From Methanolobus tindarius DSM 2278 (GTDB lineage Archaea; Halobacteriota; Methanosarcinia; Methanosarcinales; Methanosarcinaceae): a stretch of 64,000 bases of DNA. The first letter of the stretch is position 1; each line of letters opens with the position of its first letter. The position numbers were made by a program, and so were the translations under genes. The stretch lies in the NCBI RefSeq assembly GCF_000504205.1, contig NZ_AZAJ01000001.1, positions 2,454,879 to 2,518,878 on the forward strand. The letters run 5' to 3'. This document shows positions 19,105 to 26,176 of this stretch, in pieces. Under the pieces are notes generated by a model. That model was not told where the DNA came from. It saw only the letters and a list, made by a program, of their open reading frames with translations, and did not search any database.

Positions 19105-19521
19105 TCACTGGATATTGTCCTTTTGATTCATGCGGTCGATTTTCTCTGACATATCAAAGACAACTTTTTTCAGTTCATCAATGTCATCCTCAAGGTCGAG
19201 GATCTTATTGTACATGGGACTTCTGTCGTCTTTTATCGCCTGCTCCTGAGAAAAGCGCTGTTTACTGGGGAACACATACACATAGGTTAGCCACATGCCT
19301 ATAAACGCCACAACAAAAAGTGCTGCAAGGAACAGCAGGTAGTGAGGAAAGAGAACCCTCATGAAGCTGTCACCTGAACTGTAATACTGCAACCTTGTGA
19401 TCATCAGGAAGTTGAGCAGGGAAAAAAGAAACATAGTTTCTCCTACTATTATCAGCAGTCCTCCAATTCTTGTTGACATTTTCCGCTGCTTTGGAATTAT
19501 CTTTTCAAATATGGCACTCAT
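19105..19521 (-). CDS. Two-helix membrane protein with C-terminal coiled coil
   Basis: The 138-residue protein has membrane helices at about 20-43 and 60-86, separated by a short loop. It ends in a hydrophilic tail with heptad-like spacing (ILDLEDDIDELKKVVFDMSE). No catalytic motif was recognised. It lies 34 bases upstream of the PdeM-like gene on the same strand and is probably the first gene of that unit. A membrane-anchoring or scaffold role is possible, but no function can be assigned. Confidence 0.65.
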   Translation of the reverse strand: MSAIFEKIIPKQRKMSTRIGGLLIIVGETMFLFSLLNFLMITRLQYYSSGDSFMRVLFPHYLLFLAALFVVAFIGMWLTYVYVFPSKQRFSQEQAIKDDRSPMYNKILDLEDDIDELKKVVFDMSEKIDRMNQKDNIQ

Positions 19522-19633
19522 TAAAGATAATATGACATTTATCTATTATTATATTATGCAGCCTGTGAGTTGCTGATGGAATTATTGTTTTGACGTTTTT
19601 TGATATTCAATTTTCACTATTTTTATACTGATT

Positions 19634-19792
19634 TCAAGGTTCGATTCCAAGGATATTCAGGAGCTCAAGAGCTTCGGTTTTTCTGCGGAGAGTGCCGGAT
19701 TTAGCCATGTAATGTATGGTTTCCTTGTTTTCTTCATAGAGAATCCGGAGCTGCTCCCGATACTCATCGGAGAACTCGTCATCTTTCTTCAT
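19634..19792 (-). CDS. 52-residue protein at the end of the HyuA-like operon
   Basis: A short open frame runs from ATG (19790-19792) to TGA (19634-19636). The product is hydrophilic and mostly helical, beginning KKDDEFSDEYREQLRILYEE and ending LNILGIEP. AAGGTGAT sits three bases before the start, a strong ribosome-binding site that overlaps the end of the HyuA-like gene ten bases upstream. Charge distribution and codon use look genuine. No known family was recognised. It is likely a small partner of the HyuA-like or PUA-like proteins. Confidence 0.6.
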   Translation of the reverse strand: MKKDDEFSDEYREQLRILYEENKETIHYMAKSGTLRRKTEALELLNILGIEP

Positions 19793-19802
19793 ATTATCAC
19801 CT

Positions 19803-21737
19803 TCATTCCTTCAAGACCATCAATGGATTTCCCACACCCATCACAGTGATGGTAGTCTGGAGGGGGGCATGGGTCCAGTCCGGCGGTGAAGCAGTTCTGG
19901 TTGTGACATTAATTTCGGTTTCCCGGCGGCTGACTCCGCATCTTTCGACATAGTCAAGAACTATATCCCTGCCAACCTCGATGGCACATTCGATTGCTTC
20001 AGAATATGTTATTACTCCATGTCTTCCCAGGGGTGAGAATACATAGAAATTCCTGTCAAGTTCGTCCGGGGACTGGGCCCGTATAAGCATTTCAACTTTC
20101 TTAACACCTTTTCCTACAAGTGCGCCGATAGCGTTACCAACCTCGGCATGTTCCGGGACAATTACTTCGCCACCTATTATGGATGTGAAATCTTCAGTAT
20201 AACTTTTAACAGGGCCACCAAGTAGTACCGTTGGTACTCCCATTCTGTATCCTGCCGGATATTCACCGCTTACTCCATCCATGATTACTTCTTTCGGGTG
20301 ATGTGGATAAACAAAGGACATCAGTCCGTAACCCATATTCTGTGCAAGCATTCTTCTTACGAGTGAGCAGAATTCGAATTTACCCATCTGACTGAATTTG
20401 GACAGATAGAATGCTCCAATGTCAGATGCATGTGAATTCCACTGGTTGTAGACTTTCAGTACATGAAGTGCATCGGTTGGTGTGAATCCGATTGCCTGGA
20501 CCAGTCTTTTCTGTATAAGCGAATCCAGCATCTTGTTTGAAGGTGGTACATTGGAAGTATCTGAAAGATCGTTAATGGATACAGGTTCATAATTAATGTA
20601 AGTCAGAAGCTCGGCTTCCTGTTCGGAAAGTCCTCTTGCAGGATAGTCAGTCCTGACAAAGAATGTTGTTGGCTGATAATGCCTGTCCATCATCTGGCGA
20701 GAAAGTATCCTGTTTCTTTTCAGGCTCCTGATGAAATCCGGGTATTTTTCGGCAGCAACACAAAGCGGGATAACCCTTCTTGGACCAATATTTACCTTCT
20801 TGTCCTTTACCCAGATGTGACTGTCACCGCCGTTGGCAAAGGTCTCCATTTTCATCGCCCTTACTCTTGTTTTCCAGCCACCTACAACGGAACCCGATTC
20901 ACTTATCTCTGGCAGTCCTTCTTTTAGCATTGCAACATCGGTGCTTGTACCGCCAACATCAATTACGGCACAAGTATCTTCTTTTGCGAGATAGGATGCA
21001 CCAAGAAGACTTGCAGCAGGTCCTGAGAATATGGTTTCTACTGGCTTTTCCAGTGCATCTTCTATGTTGTATACTGAGCCATCTCCCTTGAGCATAAGAA
21101 TTCTTGCGTGGATTCCTCTTTTTTGAAGGTCCATGGCAACGGAATTGACAAATTTGTATGTTATGGGAATTAATTGTGCATTCAGCACTGCAGTCACACT
21201 TCTCTCATAAGCTCCAAGAGCCTGCGTCAGTTCGTGACCGCAGACAACCGGGAGTCCGGTTTCGCGCTTGAGGAATTCCTTGACACGTAACTCATGTTCG
21301 GGATTACGTGTGCTGAAAATAGCTGATACTGCGTAGGCTGATACATTGTCCATTGTGCTGCGGGCAAAATGTGTGAGTCTTGAAAGGTCAAGCTCATATT
21401 CCTCAGTGCCCCTGGGGTCGTGCCCACCTTCGATTTCTATCATATTTTCTGTAGGATATGGTTCTTCATGTGGGTGTTCTCCTACAACTACAAGTCCTAC
21501 CGGTGTTCCTGTTCCTTCAAGAAGTGAGTTCGTTGAGAGTGTTGTTGATACTGAAACAAGGTTTACCTGTTTGAGATATTCAGGGTCAAGATGGTCAAGT
21601 ACATTTTTGATTCCATGTTCCAGTTCAGGATATGTTGTGAATGATTTGTGGGAATCAACTATTTTCCCGTCACTTCCTCTCAGTATAACAGCATCGGTGT
21701 ATGTTCCTCCTGCATCTATTCCAAGTCCGTAGTGCAT
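19803..21737 (-). CDS. HyuA-like (hydantoinase/oxoprolinase) ASKHA-fold protein, copy 2
   Basis: The 644-residue protein starts at ATG 21737 behind SD GAGGAGGTC, so an upstream in-frame ATG at 21752 can be dismissed. Motifs: GLGIDAGGTYTDAV, SVSTTLSTNSLLEG, FSGPAASLLGASYL, VIDVGGTSTDVAML and EHAEVGNAIGALVGKG. It is colinear with the copy at 11687-13618 throughout, including the winged-helix-like LDSLIQKRLVQAIGF segment. No HyuB gene is adjacent. It sits between a PUA-like protein gene (stop 11 bases upstream) and a 52-residue gene (10 bases downstream), forming a tight operon. An ATP-dependent activation role is possible by analogy with the ASKHA fold of RamA; unproven. Confidence 0.82.
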   Translation of the reverse strand: MHYGLGIDAGGTYTDAVILRGSDGKIVDSHKSFTTYPELEHGIKNVLDHLDPEYLKQVNLVSVSTTLSTNSLLEGTGTPVGLVVVGEHPHEEPYPTENMIEIEGGHDPRGTEEYELDLSRLTHFARSTMDNVSAYAVSAIFSTRNPEHELRVKEFLKRETGLPVVCGHELTQALGAYERSVTAVLNAQLIPITYKFVNSVAMDLQKRGIHARILMLKGDGSVYNIEDALEKPVETIFSGPAASLLGASYLAKEDTCAVIDVGGTSTDVAMLKEGLPEISESGSVVGGWKTRVRAMKMETFANGGDSHIWVKDKKVNIGPRRVIPLCVAAEKYPDFIRSLKRNRILSRQMMDRHYQPTTFFVRTDYPARGLSEQEAELLTYINYEPVSINDLSDTSNVPPSNKMLDSLIQKRLVQAIGFTPTDALHVLKVYNQWNSHASDIGAFYLSKFSQMGKFEFCSLVRRMLAQNMGYGLMSFVYPHHPKEVIMDGVSGEYPAGYRMGVPTVLLGGPVKSYTEDFTSIIGGEVIVPEHAEVGNAIGALVGKGVKKVEMLIRAQSPDELDRNFYVFSPLGRHGVITYSEAIECAIEVGRDIVLDYVERCGVSRRETEINVTTRTASPPDWTHAPLQTTITVMGVGNPLMVLKE

Positions 21738-21748
21738 TTTTGACCTCC

Positions 21749-22489
21749 TCACTCTGCCCTGTCAATGAACCACTGTTCGTGGATGATTTTAAGTGCCAGT
21801 GCTTCTGCATCTGTACTCAGCTTGAAAACATTCTGCATGGGTGGAAGTCTGGAATAAAGGTCTTCGGAGAAGATCATACGCTTTTTCCATCTGGCTTTTC
21901 TCACATGCTTTATGCCGGGGGCGATATTTTTGAACTCGTATTCTCCTTTTATTTTTCCCACTGCAAAGGAGCCGCGTTCTTTCAGAGGCATAATTACCAT
22001 GTCTCCAATCTCAACTTCATTCATAAATCTCAGCACATCATCATACCAGTTCATGAGCCTGGAACTTTCGATGGTCATTAGACGGTCGACTATTATCTTT
22101 TTGAAGTGTTCCTGACGCTCGAATTCATCGAAGTCTTTCATGAGCTCGTCAAGGTTCTTCATCCTGGTTGTAAAATCTACAACCTTTTTGTTGAGACGAA
22201 CTATCTTCTGGAAGCCTTCTTTAGAATCAAGACCTTTTCCGAGTTTTTTGAATTCGCGCCCCAGATCTCCCCGGAAATCCCTGTCGAATTCCTGATAGAT
22301 CTCTTTGAGAGCTTCTTCTTTTTTGTGTTCCCGGAATGACATACTGAATTCCTGTAATTCGCCACCGAGTTCTTCCATTAGATGAATGTCTATGTCAAAT
22401 GTGGCATAGCCTTCGTCTATACATGTTCTGCTTTTGTCCCCTGAAGGGTCCACACTCATATACCATATTGTTTTGCCTTTTATGCTCAT
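21749..22489 (-). CDS. Protein with central coiled coil and C-terminal PUA-like domain
   Basis: The protein is about 246 residues from ATG 22489 (an ATG at 22504 is an alternative). The middle third is helical and charged. The C-terminal part (VEIGDMVIMPLKERGSFAVG, then GIKHVRKARWKKRMIF and LYSRLPPMQNVFKL) resembles the PUA/EVE-like reader domain at the front of some Mrr-type restriction proteins. No nuclease motif follows, so it is not a complete restriction enzyme. It is the first gene of the operon with HyuA-like copy 2 and the 52-residue protein and is divergent from the cysteine-rich regulator at 22726. Function unknown. Confidence 0.6.
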   Translation of the reverse strand: MSIKGKTIWYMSVDPSGDKSRTCIDEGYATFDIDIHLMEELGGELQEFSMSFREHKKEEALKEIYQEFDRDFRGDLGREFKKLGKGLDSKEGFQKIVRLNKKVVDFTTRMKNLDELMKDFDEFERQEHFKKIIVDRLMTIESSRLMNWYDDVLRFMNEVEIGDMVIMPLKERGSFAVGKIKGEYEFKNIAPGIKHVRKARWKKRMIFSEDLYSRLPPMQNVFKLSTDAEALALKIIHEQWFIDRAE

Positions 22490-22600
22490 GGTGGTATCCC
22501 CCATTTCAGGCTTCCTGACCTGTCATCCCCACGGACCATTTGTCAGGCATTTTTATGTGTCGTCTGAAACTGATGCCTTTTTCTTTCTAATTTTGAATTG

Positions 22601-22620
22601 GTCAGGTATTGATATATACT
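22601..22620 (+). promoter_or_regulatory. Probable promoter of the ArsR-type regulator, with GTCAGG repeats
   Basis: GATATATACT (22611-22620) is a TATA box. It directly follows TTGGTCAGGTATT; a similar TTGTCAGGCATT occurs at 22540-22551 and the inverted form CCTGAC at 22514-22519. The repeated GTCAGG lies between the divergent genes and could bind the regulator itself. Confidence 0.4.
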
Positions 22621-22725
22621 TTAGCGTCATTGGAATACACAAAGATTTAGTTTTGTACATCTGACTAACTATTAAATACATTATTACACAGTGACTACAC
22701 GTTGACATCAAAGAAGTGAAGAAAC

Positions 22726-23538
22726 ATGATGCATCCACAGCAAACATGTAACATAAATCCTAAAAAACTGGATCAGATCGAGGAAAGTATTCGTAAATTA
22801 CAGGCAGATATGCAGTTGTTTCAGGAGCAGAGCAACCAGAGATGTTATGAGCTTCTCTCTTCTGAGATAAGGAATAATTTCTCCCGGACCATGATTGGCA
22901 ATATCCAGGAACGCATCGACCAGGACATTGAAAGCAATATTGCCTCCTGTTGTGATATGCGTGATTTCTGTAAAGGTGCTTTCACCGAGTTTTTGAACGA
23001 GACCGTGCAGCTCATAGATAAAGAACGGGTTGAGAAAGAAACCATCGATGAATACTGGAATAAGCTAGGAGAGATCCGCAAACTCGTACACTTTGAAGAC
23101 TGCGACCTTTGTTTTAAGGAAGTTTCCCGCATCTTCCAGAAACAAATAGATGTCCTGTCATCACTCAGGATATATGATAAAGAAGGCACTTTCGTGGAAA
23201 ACCTGCCAGATGTCAGCATGGAGGAAGTTGTCGATGATATCTGTGAACCCTTTGCAAACAAACAGCGTCTTACAATAATGAAAGCTTTAGTTCTTGATTC
23301 AAGAAGCTTCACTGACCTTTCAAAGCTAACCGGTCTGCGAGGCGGAAATCTCCTGTTCCATCTGCAAAAACTTGTAGACAAAGGAATGATCCTCCAGAGA
23401 AACGAAAGGGGAGATTACATTATCACCTCAAAGGGTCATTCTGTGTTCAAGGGAATTATGAATATCTATAGTTCTGTTAGTGAGAAAAGGAATGAATGTG
23501 GGGTTGTGGCAGATGAGAGCGTTGAGGATGCGGTTTGA
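22726..23538 (+). CDS. Cysteine-rich ArsR-type winged-helix regulator
   Basis: The 270-residue protein has an N-terminal charged helical half and a C-terminal winged helix (about residues 172-245: PFANKQRLTIMKAL, then SFTDLSKLTGLRGGNLLFHL and a wing ending in YIITSKGHSVF), as in archaeal ArsR-family regulators. Nine cysteines are present at 8, 40, 75, 76, 82, 126, 129, 173 and 258. The groups SCCDMRDFC and CDLC suggest metal or redox sensing. It is divergent from the PUA-like/HyuA-like operon and is therefore a candidate regulator of it. GAAGA precedes the ATG pair at 22726/22729. Confidence 0.78.
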   Translation: MMHPQQTCNINPKKLDQIEESIRKLQADMQLFQEQSNQRCYELLSSEIRNNFSRTMIGNIQERIDQDIESNIASCCDMRDFCKGAFTEFLNETVQLIDKERVEKETIDEYWNKLGEIRKLVHFEDCDLCFKEVSRIFQKQIDVLSSLRIYDKEGTFVENLPDVSMEEVVDDICEPFANKQRLTIMKALVLDSRSFTDLSKLTGLRGGNLLFHLQKLVDKGMILQRNERGDYIITSKGHSVFKGIMNIYSSVSEKRNECGVVADESVEDAV

Positions 23539-23754
23539 GATATGCAACAACTAATCCTAAAAGTGCCAGGCTGTTTAGTTTGAAGATTAATGTTAGGAAA
23601 ATTGGATATCTGGCATATATATACATACTTTTTATAATTTCATATTATGCAAACAGGCGGAAGTACTATTCACTGATTTATTTAAATAAAATTGATACAT
23701 AAGTGTGCATCAAATAAGATTATGCTTAATACTTTTTCATGGGATGTGAATTAA

Positions 23755-24540
23755 CTGAAAAAACGTTTACTTGATGTAGCATTTGCTTCTGAAAAGAGAA
23801 TGAATGTATTATTATCTCTACAGGACGGGGCAAAAGAAATGGCTACTCTTCTGGAATTAATAAACACGAACAGGAATTCATTGCTTCCTCAAATGAAGAT
23901 TCTGGAAGCGCATTATCTTATTAAGCACTACAATGACACTTATGAGTTAACAACCATTGGAAAACTTGTTGTTGACAATATGATCCCTTTACTGGATAAA
24001 ACCGATATTATAGATCTTGATATTGATTACTGGGGAAGCCGGAATCTTGATTTCATCCCATCTAACTTGCTAGATAAAATAGGTCAGCTTAAAGATTATG
24101 AAATAATAAATCCCCCTATCACAGAGTTATTTTCGATGCATAAATCTTTCAATGTTGATTATAATGTATCTTCGCATGTCTATGTGGTTACTACTATCCT
24201 TTACCCTGATTTCGATTCGATAATCGCAGAGCTTCTTGTGAATAATGTCAATTTCCATTACATTGTTTCGCAAGAGTTACTCAACAAGCTAAAAACAGAA
24301 TATCAAAAAGAGTTTGCAGGTTTTATTAACAACAAATTTTTCCACATGTATGTTTACACTAAAGAGATGAAATTCATATATTTCACATTTGACAGTGTCC
24401 ATTCTGTAATAAGTGCGTTTAATAAAAAAGGCGATTTCGATTACAAATTCATGTTGTGCAAAGGCCAGAGCGCAGTTGACTGGACAAAAGAACTTTATGA
24501 TTGTATTCTTGAAGATTCAAGAGTAGTGGATGAGATTTAA
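23755..24540 (+). CDS. Msr-type (DUF1724/FilR1) methyltransferase regulator with apparent CTG start
   Basis: From the first ATG (23800) the product is 246 residues. The 15 codons before it, beginning with CTG 23755, encode KKRLLDVAFASEKR, which I recognise as the conserved N-terminus of the Msr family. A stop codon (TAA 23752-23754) immediately precedes CTG, and no ATG, GTG or TTG lies in frame between. The rest comprises a winged helix (about 20-80) and the C-terminal DUF1724 domain (FSMHKSFNVDYNVSSHVYV to the end). Known Msr proteins control mtaCB and methylsulfide methyltransferase genes in Methanosarcina. This one may act on mta genes 12-14 kb away. Weak SD; TATA-like sequences lie at about 23614-23625. 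Confidence 0.8.
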   Translation: MKKRLLDVAFASEKRMNVLLSLQDGAKEMATLLELINTNRNSLLPQMKILEAHYLIKHYNDTYELTTIGKLVVDNMIPLLDKTDIIDLDIDYWGSRNLDFIPSNLLDKIGQLKDYEIINPPITELFSMHKSFNVDYNVSSHVYVVTTILYPDFDSIIAELLVNNVNFHYIVSQELLNKLKTEYQKEFAGFINNKFFHMYVYTKEMKFIYFTFDSVHSVISAFNKKGDFDYKFMLCKGQSAVDWTKELYDCILEDSRVVDEI

Positions 24541-24559
24541 TTGGTTTTGTTCTTAAATA

Positions 24560-25987
24560 TCACTTATCAATAACTTCCCAGTGGCCGCCCTTATCCGGGC
24601 CCACCCGCTTAAGCATTTCTTCACCCTGAAGCTTCTGAATGTTACGCTCTATGGAACGTGGAGTAACTCCTATTATTTCGGAAAGCTCGGCAATTGTGAC
24701 ATGCTGATTCTTCTGAACTTCATGTAATATTTTCTCCGACGTTTTCTCCGACGTTTTCTCCGACGTTTTCTCCGACGTTTTCTCCGACACTTTTTCAGGA
24801 ATGACATCTTTTTCCAGTGGGAAAGTGATCTTATAATGATCTATATCGCTTGCAACCTCAGGTTCAATCTCATAATACGACTTCCAGCCGCTAAACATTT
24901 TGTCAAAGCCTGAGCCTGCGTTTTCGGAGAGTTTGATGACCCTGAATATTTTAGCGATAATAGGGTTTCTTGGCATCGTGAAATCTTCTTTTATGATGGA
25001 TTCGATATCTTTTGGAAGGCTGCCGGGATTTAAGAATTCTATTCTGTCGAGAAAAACTCTTATCCGTGGTTTCATTGGGCTGAAATAATCGCAGTGCATC
25101 AGCAGATTCACAAGAGCTTCACGAATAGCAACAAGCTGGGGCTGGTTGTCAGTGGCAAAGCCATCAGCTCTTAAAGTGAAAGGCAGGTCTATCTTTTTGA
25201 TAAGGCGTTCAAAAATGCTGAAATAGAACCGGAAAAGATTCTCTTCCTCAGAAAGCCTGTAATTATATCGGGTCGGTGCATCGGAATAAGACGTACCCAT
25301 GATCTCAAGATAATCAATTCTGAAATCTGTAAGCATGCGATTGATATTGTCTTCATTTCCAAAGACCAGTAAACCGCCGATAGTTACTTTTCCATCGACT
25401 ACGACCTGTAACTTCTCCAGCAATTGTTCCGTTGATAGTTTGTTATATCTGTGCTCAGGGTTTACATTCTCAAGATAAGTCTTGTAATCAGAGATCGTCC
25501 TCTCATCCAGGTCATCAATGGTAAACTCAGTAAGTTCCTTATCCTTCAAACCGAAGGAAGAATCTCTATACATAGCATCGATCTCAGCATCTGTTGCTCT
25601 CTGGTCTCCGCTGCCGGTTCGTATGAACGTATTTTTCCTCGAATTGAAATAGACTGGCTTCTGCCCGGAAGCAGGAACATAAAAAGCAAGCACGATTTTT
25701 CCATCAAAATCATACTTTATACTTCTTACCCTGATTTTCTGGTTGAACTTGTCCCCACGAAGAGTGGTGGTAAAATCCTGCTCGATCTTTTCGGCGTCTG
25801 TAACACCTGTAATCTCAAAAGTCTTCTTCGTTTGCTTTACTCCAAAAACAAGCCAACCACCATTAGTATTGGAAAATGCACTCACCGTTTCAAAACTGCT
25901 CTTAGGAATAGAGGACTTCGCCTCTTTTACTTCAAAATCTTCCCACTCAAGCTCTTCCAGCCGGTCGAACAGTTCTGTTTTATCCAT
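24560..25987 (-). CDS. AlbA_2 (Schlafen-like) / ATPase / winged-helix protein
   Basis: The protein is 475 residues from ATG 25987 (SD AGAGGAAAC). The N-terminal AlbA_2 domain contains EWEDFEVKEA and FSNTNGGWLVFGV. The middle holds a GHKL-like ATPase (REALVNLLMHCDYF, NAGSGFDKMF). The end is a winged helix (VTIAELSEIIGVTPRSIERN, LKRVGPDKGGHW). A low-complexity linker of SEKT repeats separates ATPase and DNA-binding parts. Family members are annotated as putative transcriptional regulators or RecG-like ATP-binding proteins; Schlafen-type AlbA_2 domains also occur in defence proteins. It lies tail-to-tail with the Msr-type gene and downstream of the TIR-like fusion gene on the same strand. Confidence 0.82.
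   Translation of the reverse strand: MDKTELFDRLEELEWEDFEVKEAKSSIPKSSFETVSAFSNTNGGWLVFGVKQTKKTFEITGVTDAEKIEQDFTTTLRGDKFNQKIRVRSIKYDFDGKIVLAFYVPASGQKPVYFNSRKNTFIRTGSGDQRATDAEIDAMYRDSSFGLKDKELTEFTIDDLDERTISDYKTYLENVNPEHRYNKLSTEQLLEKLQVVVDGKVTIGGLLVFGNEDNINRMLTDFRIDYLEIMGTSYSDAPTRYNYRLSEEENLFRFYFSIFERLIKKIDLPFTLRADGFATDNQPQLVAIREALVNLLMHCDYFSPMKPRIRVFLDRIEFLNPGSLPKDIESIIKEDFTMPRNPIIAKIFRVIKLSENAGSGFDKMFSGWKSYYEIEPEVASDIDHYKITFPLEKDVIPEKVSEKTSEKTSEKTSEKTSEKILHEVQKNQHVTIAELSEIIGVTPRSIERNIQKLQGEEMLKRVGPDKGGHWEVIDK
24730..24788. repeat. 12-bp tandem repeat encoding SEKT units
   Basis: Unit TTTTCTCCGACG is repeated four full times plus one 11-base partial copy, with no mismatch. On the minus strand it encodes SEKT four times and a final SEKI in the linker of the AlbA_2/HTH protein. 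A 12-base period keeps the frame, so copy-number change would only alter linker length. Confidence 0.95.
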
Positions 25988-26176
25988 GTTTGAGTTTCCT
26001 CTATTTCTCTTGTTGTAATTTCCTGGTTTCACTTTTTTGGTGTTCGCATTGCAGATACCCTAGTTAGCAAATTTTGTATATACAGTTGTAAAATGTTAAA
26101 ATAGAACTTCTTGAATTAGGGTTGTGAAGTTTATATTATTTTTTTAAAATTCTTCTTGGAATGAGCAATTTAGAGA

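Noticed and set aside
19630-19660. GGTTCGATTCC, resembling a tRNA T-arm
   Set aside because: The flanking bases do not pair into a T-stem and no D-arm, anticodon arm or acceptor stem is present; it lies in the 3' end of the 52-residue gene.
24730-24788. Short direct repeats that could suggest a CRISPR array
   Set aside because: The 12-base units are contiguous without spacers and encode an in-frame SEKT linker.
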